33,630 bases of DNA, from contig RBZT01000960.1 in the NCBI GenBank assembly GCA_003693705.1, positions 1 to 33,630 of the forward strand. The letters are read 5' to 3'. Below are positions 10,201 to 21,330 of the stretch, piece after piece. This DNA is from Polymyxa betae. Its lineage: Eukaryota > Endomyxa > Phytomyxea > Plasmodiophorida > Plasmodiophoridae. The position numbers were made by a program, and so were the translations under genes. The stretch's first letter is position 1. Each line of letters opens with the position of its first letter. Below the pieces are notes generated by a model that was not told the DNA's origin, searched no databases, and saw nothing but the letters and a program-made list of their open reading frames with translations.

Positions 10201-10865
10201 ATAAAAGCCGATGTTTCACTATGTAATACTAATACGCATTAGAAAGAGATGGTGAAAAACCGAGGTCTAGTAAACGGCAAGGATACATTCGAGATCTTTG
10301 TGACACCTGACTTCCGATTACATTATGGATCGATCTTTCGTGAGATTGCTCATCATCGTTGTGACCATCATTCATCTGTACGTTTGGGATCACAAAAGCA
10401 AGTATCCAGTGATATATCAACTGAGTCGTCACTGTTGGCCCAAGCTGATGCCAAATTGAATCGATTTTTACGTAATTTCATCGATCAAAATTCGACATCA
10501 TATGTCTGGGCTGAATCTCAGCGAACATTCTTGGAGCGGGTTTTTAATATTCCGCCCTCCATTAAGGAATCAAAATCGACATTGTTCTTAGATGGTCTCT
10601 ATTTCATTATATCTGCATACTTTTCTGATTTTTCTGTCTAGATCCTGATTATGGCTTTATGAATCTCTATCTGATGGGCATAGAATATGATATTGTCACA
10701 TTTTCAATCTCCCTTTATGCTGTATGTGATCTGGCATTTGACAACACCTTCGTTTCCATATTTGTCGTATATGTGGTCAACCGAGCTATTGGATTTGTTC
10801 GCCATCATTGGGGACAAATTAACATATCGAAAAAGACCCTTGTCGATAAAAGGTTTCTGCTGTAA
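7268..10865 (+). CDS. TMEM67: Meckelin (TMEM67/MKS3), ciliary transition zone
   Basis: About 14 exons separated by 45-55 nt introns (e.g. 7535-7581, 7691-7742, 8697-8749 region, 9319-9363 region, 10592-10641 region). A signal peptide (MRLQMMQALILLLVIHLIGAQ) leads into a Cys-rich repeat region with several CxCxxGY/CxxC units (7.35-7.92 kb), then the large extracellular domain (CQSLLNLCVLQLYD; KLFPVPIKILNYRENN; HHRFITVDTLSGR). The membrane part has several helices from about 9.17 kb and the conserved cytosolic FFIDWEKPK segment at about 9.65 kb. The exon at 10.08 kb reads SAFVLDSDIHGYYIHGRTLH, and the protein ends KTLVDKRFLL, the family's typical C-terminus. Meckelin is a Frizzled-like receptor of the MKS complex at the base of cilia, so the organism should form flagella. 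The splice near 7690 (donor GTTGGG) is the least certain. I chose ATG 7268 because it heads the signal peptide. Confidence 0.93.
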
Positions 10866-11177
10866 TCTTCCTTGCTAATAGTAAGCCTTGCCATTTCGGG
10901 CCATTTGATCCATTTATGATTTTATGCATGGAATAGATAAGCGAATCATTTTTGTTGGTAACTAGTTATTGGGTGAGATAATATTTTGATCTTACGATTA
11001 GATAAAGAGATCACGATATGGGTGTCTGCGGTTCCATACTCAGATAATTGTAACCGTTGGATTTCCTACTGCCTGATTGCCTGCTAATACATTATAATCA
11101 ATGACACATAGACTGGCTATCTGGCCGAAAAGTATATGTAAGATAGCGCTCAGACATGTTTTAGGTCGATGACTACT
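10866..11177. other. Intergenic region after meckelin
   Basis: 312 bases with no open frame of note and no canonical AATAAA; it holds the meckelin 3' UTR. Confidence 0.4.
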
Positions 11178-11426
11178 TTACATCCGAGATTTGCACTGAC
11201 CAGCAATAAGTTGATTTGCTTTTCGGTCAGCTACAAAATAAAGTTCGCTGAAACTAAACTGACAGTAGTGCAATATCCAGCAACATAGATATGTCTGATG
11301 CCTCAGCATGCATTGACAGCAGATTTGATTGTCGATCTCTTGCAGACGTTCAGATATTAGACATAACCTAGATGAAGAATCCACTAAGTCTGACATAGCA
11401 GAGATAATTATGAGAAGATCTCCCAT
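11178..11426 (-). CDS. Small hypothetical ORF, helical N-terminus
   Basis: An 82-codon ATG-started ORF between meckelin and UBA1 on the opposite strand. The first half (MSDLVDSSSRLCLISERLQE) looks like an amphipathic helix. The second half is Cys-rich and atypical. A second frame over the same bases reads NLLSMHAEASDISMLL, also helix-like, so the true product may be a small spliced coiled-coil protein whose intron I could not place. I recognise no family. Confidence 0.28.
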   Translation of the reverse strand: MGDLLIIISAMSDLVDSSSRLCLISERLQEIDNQICCQCMLRHQTYLCCWILHYCQFSFSELYFVADRKANQLIAGQCKSRM

Positions 11427-11597
11427 TGGTTAAGCAAGTTTTATGTGAACCACATTAAAGATCAGCTCGAGTTGCCTACAGTATAACCTCCGGATCAAGA
11501 AACAGTTGATCAAAATGTGAGAAGTGAGTCTGTCCGTGGTTCGTTCATACTAGTTTGAGAGTATCGCATTAATTTGTGTTATCACAAAGATAACATC

Positions 11598-14500
11598 ATG
11601 CAGACGACGTCCATTGACGAGGGGTTGTACAGCAGACAGATATATGTACTCGGTCATGAAGCAATGTACGCCATGCAATCAGCTACGATTGTTATTCATG
11701 GACTCTCTGGTGTATGATTCATATGTTAAGTACATTTCCTGTTTCGTGATAAAGCCCCATTAGGTTGGCCTAGAAATCGCCAAAAACTTGGTCCTTGCTG
11801 GTGTAAAAAGCATTGTTTTAGTAGATCCTAATCCTGTTTCGAATCGAGATTTGGCATCTGGAGTGAGTCGCTTACTTCTTCATGAAGTTGTCATTTCTCA
11901 AGATTGCAAACCTAGTATTATTACTCGGAATCACAAGTTGGCTGTGTATCTCGCGCTGAAGCTGCATTTCCTCATCTGGCGTCACTTAATCGCTATGTAC
12001 ATGTAGTTCTACATCATGGTTATTACTTGAATGTTCAATACTGAACCTGCTAACAAATTGCTCAGGCAGTTTTGATATCGGGCTGATATCGTCGTATGCT
12101 CCGGTTGCTGTTCTATTATGGGCAGTAGAGCATCCTATCGTGAATGATACATTACTAGTCAATGAATACTGTATTCAACACAATGTTAAATTTATTCAGG
12201 CTGATGTTTTTGGAGTTTGCGGCATGGTTAGCTACGTACTTGAACCTAAAATTTCAAATCTAATGCTTTTTAGGTATTTGTCGACAATGGAGACGAGTTC
12301 GTCGTCCAAGATTGTGATGGCGAACCTGCTCTGGAAGGACTCATTGCACACATATCTAAAGAAGATAATGCTGTTGTTACTTGTTATGATGAAACTCGAC
12401 ATGGACTTTCTACTGGTTTGTCGCTTTTATATTCTTGATTGGCTCTAAGTCTTATACTGTATAATTAGATGACCGCGTTGTATTCGTTGATGTAGAAGGA
12501 ATGACGGAAATCAATGATATTGTTTGTGAGATCACAGTGTTGGGCCCTTTTAGCTTCAAGGTTCATCACAACACTACTCAATATAATGATTACTCAAATG
12601 CCGGTCGCTTCCGGCAAATCAAATCTTCGAAGACCATGCGCTTTTCGCGGCTTCGTGAGAACCTGATTCATCCCAAAATGGCTTGTGTCGAATTTGGTAA
12701 AGAAGATTTTGTCAAACAAGTAATGAACTGATCAACATTGAGCAATACGTTGGTTGCTTTGTTCATTCACCATTAGGTACACATTCTACACCAAGCCCTT
12801 TCTAACTTTCGAATTACCTACAAACGCGAACCTCGTCACGACTCTTGGAATGATGCAGAACAGATTGCAACTATAGCAGACACTATCTGTAATCACAATT
12901 CTCGTATTACGTCCTTACAATAATTGCCATTTATGCAGGCTCGAATAATTCATCTGGAGAATTTGGTCAGATTGTCGACAGAAAATCCATTGTTCGAATG
13001 GCTCGCTGTGCATCATATTGCTTAGCTCCAATTGCTGCTGTTATTGGCGGTATTGCTGCCCAGGAGGTATCGATGTCTTCATAACACATTCTTTGCATCA
13101 AGCATCATTAAATCGGTTTAGGCATTGAAATCTTGTACTGGCAAATTCACTCCTTTTAATCAGCTGTATTATTTTGACTGTATTGAAATCATGTCTGAAG
13201 TTAGTATGAATGCCCTCTTTTCGATCATAATCTGAAGCTCTTCCAAGGCCATTACAGACTGTACCGAGTTTCAAATTTCTGAGGACCATCAGTCCAGATA
13301 TCTGAGCCAGATCGCTGTCATTGGAACCACTCTTAATGAACGCTTGAGACAATGTACGACCTTTTTAATAGGTACTGGAGCTATCGGCTGTGAAATTCTC
13401 AAGAACTGGGCCATGATGGGTGTTGGAACTGGACATTCTGCATCTGTATGATTTTGTTCTTTAAATGCATATTGTGAATATCTGTGCAGATAACTGTTAC
13501 CGATATGGATACCATCGAACGTTCCAACTTAAATCGTCAGTTCTTATTTCGAGATAATGATGTTGGTCAGCTGAAGTCTCTGGCCGCTGCGAATGCAGCT
13601 TGCCTTATGAATCCTCATGTAATCCCTAATCTTTCTCTTCTAAACTTTTTTTATTTTTGGCTTATTTAGGTTAATATTTTGGCTCATAATAACCGTGTCG
13701 GTCCCGAGACTGAATCTGTTTATAATGATCAATTCTGGGACTCTCTAAACATTGTTTGTACCGCTCTGGATAATCTTGATGCGCGACTCTATGTTGATCA
13801 GCGATGTGTCTACTATAAGGTATCGGTATTATTTAAAAAAACAATCGATTTCAACATTATTGTAGAAACCTCTTATGGAGAGCGGTACAATGGGAACAAA
13901 GGGCAATACTCAGATTGTAGTTCCTCATAAAACAGAGTCATACGGTGCCACTCGTGATCCTCCCGAAAAATCTATTCCACTGTGCACTTTGAAGAACTTC
14001 CCGAGGTGAAAAGTATACTTTCATACTCGTATGACTCTTTCATGATTACTGCTATTCAGTCAAATCGAACACACAATCCAATGGGCCCGAGATATCTTTG
14101 AAGGCTGGTTCAAAGTCGGTACTTCGTGTATTGCAAGGATTTATTGCTGAGCTTGGTGATTTTTCATGATAGATCTCGGCTGATACTGTTAATCAGTATT
14201 TGTCAGATTCCGATTTCCTGGATACATTGCGAAAAGAGAATCCCAACTCTCTTCTCGGTATTTTCCTGCAAGTTTCTTATCATTTGTGTTTGATTATTGA
14301 TAGAAACTCTGCGAATCATTGAGAACTCGCTCTCTGTATGTCGTCCTCTGTCTCTTTCAGATTGTGTTCAATGGGCTCGGATTCAATTTGAGAAAGAATT
14401 TAATCACAATATCCAACAACTGTTGGTTACATTCCCTCCGGATTCATTAACATCTTCTGGGACTCCTTTTTGGTAGTCATATTCCATTATCAATGCTGAA

Positions 14501-15694
14501 TGCAATCGTGACCGTCTGCTTTAGGTCGGGTCCGAAACGTGCCCCTTCTCCATTGACGTTTGATGCACAGGTTTAAATCGCTGTTCTTTGTTGAAACTTG
14601 ATTCATTGTTTGTCTTAGGACTCACTACATATGTCATTCATTGTTGCAGCTGCTAATCTACGTGCGTTCAATTTCGGCCTGAACGGATACATTGATTGCG
14701 AGCTCGCCAAGGTATTCAGTCAAGTGTCGTATTTATAATATCGAATAACTGCAATGCTTAGAGTATCATCAAATCAATCCAAGTTCCAGATTTTCATCCT
14801 AAAACTAATGCTCATATTGCTGTAACTGATGATGATATGAATCATACTTCAGATAATGGAAATGAACATGTCGCTGCATTTGAAGCTGATAAGATCATTT
14901 CAAACCTTCCCGCGCCTTCAAAATTAGCAGGCTTTTGTTTGACACCAGTTGAGTTCGAAAAGGACAACGACGCAAACTTTCACATCTCCTTTATAACAGC
15001 CTGTTCTAATCTTCGCGCTCGTAACTATCGAATATCAGAGGTATCAGCCAGTGAGACTAAACGGATTGCTGGAAAGATTATCCCGGCGATTGCAACTACA
15101 ACGGCTATCGTCTCAGGCCTAATCTGTATTGAAATGTATAAAATTCTCCAGGTAGGTGTGCTTATTTACCATTGCAACTGTAAGCTGAGCAACTGTGTTA
15201 GGATCTGACGATAGACAAATTTCGAAATTGTTTCATCAATCTCGCATTACCTCTGTTCTCATTTGCAGAACCCGTTTCACCAGCTGTTAATTGCTCTTCG
15301 ATTGGTTCTAATGCAGAACGTTCGTTGGAGTGGACTCAATGGGATTACATCGATGTTCCATTAGGTAAGCAGCTTTCCCCATTTTGTTGATGGTCTTTAT
15401 ATTGATGGAGATATGATAGGAAATTGCACTTTATCGCAATTAATCGGCTATTTAAAGGAGGAGTTTGAAGTTCATGTCGAGATGTTATCATATGGAGCTT
15501 CATTATTGTTTGCATTCTTCTCTCCTCAGGCTACTCGCAATAGTCGTCTTCCCATGCGTATCACTGATCTTATCACCAGTGTAACCAAACAACAGTTTCC
15601 AGCTAACAAAAGATACATCGTTCTCGAAGCTTGCTTAACTAATGCTAACGATGATGATGTGGATTTCCCAAGTCTTCGCCTGAATTTGCAATAA
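11598..15694 (+). CDS. UBA1: Ubiquitin-activating enzyme E1
   Basis: A gene of about twenty exons with roughly 45-60 nt introns (first at 11712-11763). The start [23 protein letters not shown] aligns with the canonical N-terminus. The inactive adenylation half follows ([34 protein letters not shown]). Then come the [11 protein letters not shown] entry, the nucleotide-binding loop [20 protein letters not shown] at about 13.4 kb and [19 protein letters not shown], the active adenylation domain. The catalytic cysteine is in [11 protein letters not shown] at about 13.97-14.0 kb. The second catalytic-cysteine half follows, and the C-terminal ubiquitin-fold domain ends at [20 protein letters not shown]. 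The enzyme adenylates ubiquitin with ATP, forms the E1 thioester and passes ubiquitin to E2s. UBA6 or SUMO/NEDD8 E1 subunits are unlikely because both halves and the UBA1-type wording are present. AATAAA follows at 15704-15709. Confidence 0.94.
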
Positions 15695-15703
15695 TTATGT
15701 TGC

Positions 15704-15709
15704 AATAAA
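15704..15709 (+). terminator. Poly(A) signal of UBA1
   Basis: AATAAA nine bases after the TAA stop, followed by a GT-rich stretch (GGTGTGTTTCAGTGT), the usual arrangement of a cleavage site. Confidence 0.6.
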
Positions 15710-16077
15710 CGGTGTGTTTCAGTGTCGGACCAAGAACCGCCTCGCTTATCTCGTTAGTTGTTAAGAGTATAGAGGGGATTGGTTATTGTGTATAATACAG
15801 TGTTGCAAGATCACTTTATCTCTGTATATTGCTGTCCAAACAGCGTACCATATCAGATTCCATGAATATGGAGAAACTTGAATGATGACGCTGTAACCTG
15901 ATTGGTTGTTAACAGCATTTGCAGAGTTTCAATACATAACGATCTACAATATTGCATGGCACATCAAATTGATCTAGTTCGAAGCTCGAATACTTGTTGA
16001 AGAACATGCAGAGATGTTATAGCTGTCTTCACTGTCTATCTGGGTATCTGTTGAGCATATGATCACAATTTGATTGT
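15710..16077. other. Convergent intergenic region
   Basis: Lies between the UBA1 3' end and the 3' end of the minus-strand gene at 16078. I see no ORF or repeat in it. Confidence 0.4.
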
Positions 16078-16671
16078 TTATGGATTTAGATCTTCATATT
16101 CAACATCATCAAAGTACATATCTGATGCACCAACAAGGCATTTCTCCAATGCTTGTTGATAATTCCATTGGACATGTTCAAACTCGTTCTTGTTCATTCG
16201 TTTCTGATCGTTGCCCTGGGTTGAATCTCGTTTCCGCTTAGATCTTGGCGATGACGTCTTGGTTGAAGCGATCTGGACTCCTGCTTGTGATTGTTGTGGA
16301 TATGATCCAATAACAACTGGATATTGTTCTGTTGGTGTGTTTATGTTCATCACTGACTGATTCGGACACAATTCTCAATTTCAAAGTGACTTGATTGAAG
16401 GTCATGGCCACATTAACTTGAACATAATTGCAATGAGTTGACTCAATACCGACCTGATCATTGACTACATATTCATTCATTAGTAGATTGATCGAGATAG
16501 TTCAGCATAACCTAACATTGCTCTGACTTAACAACTGGACTATTATGATGAGATTTAGATTTAAGATGTTTTGAAAGGAATTCCCGAATAGCCTTCTTTG
16601 CATCGCGAACTAATCCAGGGGTATATCTGCTGTTGCTCGATGATTCGTATTGACTACAAATATGTTCTGAA
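16078..16671 (-). CDS. Hypothetical protein with a nuclear-type basic region (gene model incomplete)
   Basis: Three protein-like segments on the minus strand appear to be exons. An upstream one opens after a TTCATATTCAG acceptor near 16671 (EHICSQYESSSNSRYTPG, then a basic helix VRDAKKAIREFLSKHLKSK). A short one (NDQ) follows a 50-nt intron with donor GTTAGG near 16515. The last, down to TAA at 16078, reads SVMNINTPTEQYPVVIG, a Ser/Lys/Arg-rich stretch SSPRSKRKRDSTQ, a helix NEFEHVQWNYQQALEKCL and an acidic end YFDDVEYEDLNP. The basic cluster is a likely nuclear localisation signal. I could not find a first exon with an ATG, and the second intron (about 107 nt) is longer than usual here, so the model is provisional. 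I recognise no family. Confidence 0.4.
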
Positions 16672-16699
16672 TATGAATAACAGAATAGTAACACCGACT

Positions 16700-17385
16700 T
16701 AATTCATGGAATTTGTATTCAGGTTCTGATATGATTGTTTTATCAATCATTTGAATATCAATGATGAAATGTTTATAGATACATTTCATGGAAGATTGAT
16801 TTTGTATTGGGAGATGAATATGTCTAAAGTCGTGTATTTACTATGTATATTCAATGGGAATGTGATATCGTTAAAGATCAAGATATCATCATCAGATATG
16901 CTGTATATTGTCATATAGGTTGGAATAGGTTCTTGAGATCTCGTTAAACATTCTACAAATATTCAATACAGGGCCCAATATATTCCTCCATCTGTGAGAA
17001 TCTATCACATAATCCTGCATTAATTGCAGCTATTTTCTTCACAAAATATCCAGATATTCATGTTTATTTTCTACTATCACGTCACAGGTAATTTGCCCAA
17101 TAATCGGCTTACTCTAAACAGAAGTTTCCACCTTTCACAAACGACATTATCAAGGTCGGTACTGTACTGTCCCTGTTAATTGTTTCTTGCAGACTAGAAC
17201 CGTACTGGATCCGATCCCGATTTATTTGTACATTGCAGCTCTGCCTTGGTCATAACTACCATTTTGGTACTGATTGAAGCAGCGATAACGATCGATCATG
17301 ATCTGTACAATGTGTACCTGCTGGCAGCCAACACCATGACCTGTCGTTGAGCTCATCTTCAAGCTCATAATCTAATCTGCTCGAT
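16700..17385. other. Upstream region of the secreted coiled-coil gene
   Basis: 686 bases, AT-rich in its first half, without a supported gene. It presumably holds the promoter of the strongly expressed gene at 17386; I see no TATA box close to its start. The last 35 bases before the ATG are CT-rich (CATCTTCAAGCTCATAATC). Confidence 0.45.
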
Positions 17386-19236
17386 ATGGCTCGCTTGGCT
17401 GTTTTCGCTAGTGCTGTTCTTGGCCTTGGTGCTTTTACTGAGGCCAGACAGAAGGCTGCTAATGAAGTTCATGCTCTATCCAAGGATATGGGCGAATCCC
17501 TATCGAACATTGCTGGACGATTCCTCTCCAAATCGGAGATCGAAGCTCTTGTGACGTTATCATCACCCAAAGATGTGTTCATCAATGAGATCGATCAGCT
17601 GCAGAAGGAGATTATCAAAGAATGCCATGCTGAGACTGACACCTTCAACGAATGGCTTCAATCGAAGCAAAACGATCTTTACAACAACAATCTCCAGCTG
17701 AGCTCTCTTCAAGGACATCTTTCTGATGTTCAGAACACGATTGCACAACTTCAGGGACAATTAACTGGAGCTCAAGAAGATCAAGGAAATCTTCAACAAC
17801 AACTTGAGGGAGCTCAAAACGACCTGTTATCGTACCAGCAACAACTCCAAGACGCCATTGAAGAACGTCAGAAGACTCATGATCAGAACGAAGCTATCAT
17901 CAAACAACATCACGACTCTCTTGCTGTTCTTCAAGGTCTTCGTGATCTCGTTGCTAACTTTGATGTCAACAAGAACGATGTCATGAGCAAGCAGCTTGCC
18001 AAAGTTCCCAAAGTGAACCGCCTTCACAAGCATGCCTCCAAGATCAATGCTTTGATCACCTCGGTTAAAGAGAAGATCGCTAAAGCCCTGACCAAAGATC
18101 CTCAAGAGAAGGCCAGGATCAAGGACAACCTGTTGAAAATGATTGATGGAGTTATGGCCGGTGTTCAAGATTCTCTGAACTTGTATCAATCTCAGGAAGA
18201 CGCTCTTCAACAGAAGTTCGACAATGAAGTGAAGCCAGGCTTGGAACAGATGATCTCTCAAACTCAGGATCACATTGGTGCTCTTCAGACTGAGATTGGT
18301 CAAGTTGTTGGAGATATTGGCTCTATTCAGAGCGATCTTGACCAAGCTAATGATGATCTCGATCAGACTCAAAGCCAGATCTCCACCCTTGAAGGTCTCA
18401 TTCAATCATTACAGGATCAGATCCAACAAGGCATTGATGCTCACAACGACAAACAGTCCAAGTGCAAGGCTGATCTGGATGCTCTTGAAGAGATTCGTCA
18501 ATACGTTGTCGCTAATGTTCATGGTGCTACTCCTGGTAACAACTGTAATCCAGAATCACCAACATGTCCACGATGTCTTTATGATGGTCACTGCTCTCAA
18601 GGTCAAATCTGTACAGATGATGGTGTCTGTGGTGTTCCTCCCACTACTGCTCCTCCTCAACCACAATCATACTCAGCCTTGATCACCGATGTTGTTGGTC
18701 CTCAGCAAGGTCGTCGTGTTGATGCTGGTGTCGTCTCTCAGACTTCTTTTTCCAATGGCGATTACACCTATATCTTCAAGTACCAGCAGCTATCAAACGC
18801 TGATGGATGGGGTAACCTGTTCAACGTTGTTCCAACTCAACCTGGATGGCCCTTCCCTAACCAAGCTGCTCTGTTCCTTACTGGCAACATGTTCGAGATT
18901 GATGTCTGTGATGGTTCAAAGCCATGGAGTGAGAGCTACTGGTACCGTAACTTCTATCTTGATCAGGTCGAACTCGGTCAATGGAACGCCATCGCTTTCA
19001 TCGTCAGCGGCTCAACCAGATCCGTTACCTTCGTTCATCGCAACAGCGCTGGAAAGATCAAGAGCCAGAGCTGGGCTGATTATCATGGAACTGTTCAACA
19101 ATTCCCAGAAACCGGAATCTATGTTAACGGTCGCGATTACAACAATCTCAACTCTAACTTTGATGACTTCCGTCGTTACGAGCGTGCTTTGGGCGAGAAT
19201 GAGGTCGAATCCGTGTTCAACGAGTTCTTCGCTTGA
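17386..19236 (+). CDS. Secreted coiled-coil protein with Cys-rich hinge and C-terminal lectin-like domain
   Basis: A 616-residue intronless gene in a window where nearly all others have introns. The signal peptide is MARLAVFASAVLGLGAFTEA. Residues about 75-375 form a long Gln-rich coiled coil with repeats such as LSSLQGHLSDVQNTIAQLQG, broken near 195-250 by a basic helical stretch. Residues about 386-414 hold a compact Cys cluster (CNPESPTCPRC, CSQGQICTDDGVC), then a Pro/Thr linker. Residues about 427-616 look like a jelly-roll domain of the ConA/LamG class (YTYIFKYQQL; NMFEIDVCDG; GQWNAIAFIVSG; a closing FDDFRRYERALGENEV, as in LamG-like folds). Codon use is strongly biased (AAG, ATC, CAA, CTT, GGT), a mark of abundant expression. 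The inferred role is a structural or adhesive extracellular protein, possibly of the cell coat or flagellar surface. I do not recognise the full-length protein. Confidence 0.88.
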   Translation: MARLAVFASAVLGLGAFTEARQKAANEVHALSKDMGESLSNIAGRFLSKSEIEALVTLSSPKDVFINEIDQLQKEIIKECHAETDTFNEWLQSKQNDLYNNNLQLSSLQGHLSDVQNTIAQLQGQLTGAQEDQGNLQQQLEGAQNDLLSYQQQLQDAIEERQKTHDQNEAIIKQHHDSLAVLQGLRDLVANFDVNKNDVMSKQLAKVPKVNRLHKHASKINALITSVKEKIAKALTKDPQEKARIKDNLLKMIDGVMAGVQDSLNLYQSQEDALQQKFDNEVKPGLEQMISQTQDHIGALQTEIGQVVGDIGSIQSDLDQANDDLDQTQSQISTLEGLIQSLQDQIQQGIDAHNDKQSKCKADLDALEEIRQYVVANVHGATPGNNCNPESPTCPRCLYDGHCSQGQICTDDGVCGVPPTTAPPQPQSYSALITDVVGPQQGRRVDAGVVSQTSFSNGDYTYIFKYQQLSNADGWGNLFNVVPTQPGWPFPNQAALFLTGNMFEIDVCDGSKPWSESYWYRNFYLDQVELGQWNAIAFIVSGSTRSVTFVHRNSAGKIKSQSWADYHGTVQQFPETGIYVNGRDYNNLNSNFDDFRRYERALGENEVESVFNEFFA

Positions 19237-19980
19237 ACAAGAACGTTGGTTCATCTAATTGATGCTCCGTTCTGATTGCTTTGTATTATAATAATACAAG
19301 TTTTGCTTTTTCACTGCATATAATTGAGTTTCTATTCGTCAGCTTTTTCTCAACTTTAACAGTAGCAAAGTGAAGGAGTGCTTTTTTAAATAGTTAAGAC
19401 CGTTCAGCGAATGTACTCAACCTGGTTTTACCTGATGGCATCTTCCAGCACTTGATCATCTGTCATCATGATTGGTCGACCTTATCTACACCAATCGGAA
19501 TGGTTTTCAGGAATCGTCAGGTAAATCTGTCTGTATGTTTGAATATCAACAGGTCTTAGGTGCGATAATGCCGCGTCCAACCTCTGGTAATATGATTGTG
19601 TTAGTGGTAGATTGACGACATTCTCTCAGTATTATAGAGAATAGAACTCGTGTACAGCAGACAGAGCAGACTAATTGGTATTGCTGGTTTGCAGCAATCT
19701 GTTGTTGGTGAGATAAAGTGAAACCGATCCCACACTTGTTTTTCTCCAGGCAAGACCATTGCTTCTATGAAACCGATCTTCTATATATCCCACGATTGTG
19801 GTCGCTGCGAGCATGTTTTGAGAAAAGACGCAATCAACAAAATAAGGGTTGTTCTTAAAATAAGTCTGTTCAACATGAATATTATAATGAAATATATCTA
19901 CCATCAAATACATTGACAATATACACATTGTGCAGAGAGACGTTTTTCTTTCTGAAATTCGAATTGACATTGCTAGACAA
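19237..19980. other. Convergent intergenic region
   Basis: 744 bases between the 3' ends of the coiled-coil gene and phosphomannomutase. Open frames here run out of the phosphomannomutase shadow and are not gene-like. No AATAAA is seen after 19236, only TATAATAATA at about 19287. Confidence 0.45.
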
Positions 19981-20801
19981 TTAAAGCGAGGTTCGGCCAA
20001 GAGCTTTTGATACTTGAACCATTGTGTCTTCAGGGCTAGTGACAGTATGTCCCACTGTCCTTGAATCCTCAAAGATTTCATGATCGTTCCCGCCTTTATG
20101 GGTTTTATCACCGAAGAAGTGGACCTCATCGAAACCATCATCTTCGAGGAACGACAGGCAGTACCGTTTATCCCAGCCGTTTGGAAAAACATCGAAGCTG
20201 ATTTGGCCTCCAATTGAGTAAGTTAGGCCATAATCAGGGAATTCAGCCTTCAAAGACTCGATCATTTTAGCTCGAACATGGTGTGTTTGATCGTATTTCT
20301 CAAATTCGTCACGCTCGCATTGCGAGCAGTTTCTACCGATTGGAGACACGTTTATCATACCTGTTCGAAACTCCACGAATGTTCCTCGCTGCTTGGGTAT
20401 ATCAAGATTAGCAATGTATCGGAGACAGAATTTGATGAAGTTCTGAAGACGTTCTTCACCAAAATATTCTCTGATGCTGGTTGAGCCAAGAGAGTCGCCT
20501 TTACGAAATGATACGAGTCCATTCTCAGAGAAGCCATAATCGAATTCAGTGACACATGAATCACCGAGTTGCTCCTTGATCTTGACCAAGTCAGAGCCAC
20601 CAACAAATCCAATATAGACATGTTTCTTGAGGTTATGCAAGAAATCAATAACAGATTGTTCGGCTTTCTATGACACATTTCAATCTTATTGTTGTAGAAG
20701 CTTGCCACCTAGTTTACCATTCGGGGTTTCGTTAATGTACCATCAACATCGAAAAGAAAAATCTTCCGAGGTCGAGCAGATGGTGACTGAGAACGACTCA
20801 T
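19981..20801 (-). CDS. PMM2: Phosphomannomutase
   Basis: Two exons: 20718-20801 and 19981-20667, with a 50-nt intron; 256 residues. The first exon carries the HAD nucleophile motif [13 protein letters not shown]; the second continues with [19 protein letters not shown], the cap-domain line [39 protein letters not shown] and the metal-binding [16 protein letters not shown]. All catalytic Asp residues are present and the length is normal (about 246-260). The enzyme converts mannose-6-phosphate to mannose-1-phosphate in the cytosol, feeding GDP-mannose for N-glycans, GPI anchors and dolichol-phosphate mannose. This supply is relevant to the GPI and Golgi proteins encoded nearby, but the proximity need not mean anything. 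Divergent from the HAD phosphatase gene. Confidence 0.95.
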
Positions 20802-21330
20802 ATGGAATCAGCTGATACCTTAATTGAATAACAACAGGATGGTTAATAACCAGATTAATTAGTGAGAGTGATATTAGACGAAAGGACCTTACAGCCTCCT
20901 TGATCTATTATAGAGAGATCAATCAGGACTCAGGCCTCTTCACCATCAGTTAAAGGCTCCGCCCACCACTACTTTCCACCATATAAAAGCCCTCCAATAA
21001 AATGAGCAGAATGAGAGGATCAGATCGGATGGTTGAGATTGCAAATTTATTGTGGTTTATTTGATAATTCATATAGCAGTTATTTAATGGTAGTTATTTT
21101 TAGTATCCAGATGTTTAGAAACCAAACTCAACAAAACCGCTGTTACAGAGTCAGATTAAATCTCGTAGTCTGATGGTGGTTGGCGTAGGTTCAGTGTAAA
21201 GACCAGAAATCATATGGAATCTTCTTAATAGCTAATAGTGATGGCTGTTTGATATGGCTGCGCCTTAACTCGATTTAGAACACATCAGCGTCGTCTCATT
21301 CAGTAGGGCCAATCTTAATTGCCTGCTTTT
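20802..21330. other. Divergent promoter region between phosphomannomutase and HAD phosphatase
   Basis: 529 bases. An inverted repeat TTGATCT(20900-20906)/AGATCAA(20916-20922) with a 9-base loop sits near the middle. A GC box-like CTCCGCCCACC at about 20957-20967 is followed by TATAAAAG at 20982-20989 on the plus strand. No ORF starts soon after that TATA box; the next gene begins 340 bases on. Confidence 0.5.
20957..20989 (+). promoter_or_regulatory. GC box plus TATA box
   Basis: CTCCGCCCACC followed about 15 bases later by TATAAAAG, the best core-promoter-like string in the window. It would start transcription near 21015, which implies either a 300-base 5' UTR for the HAD phosphatase or a separate noncoding transcript. 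Confidence 0.4.

Noticed and set aside
17827-18405. 192-codon minus-strand ORF, and the overlapping plus-strand ORFs at 18275-18682 and 18689-19258
   Set aside because: They are shadows of the strongly biased 616-residue gene; codon bias creates long open frames on other frames.
19671-20213. 180-codon minus-strand ORF
   Set aside because: It overlaps the end of phosphomannomutase in another frame and does not resemble a protein family.
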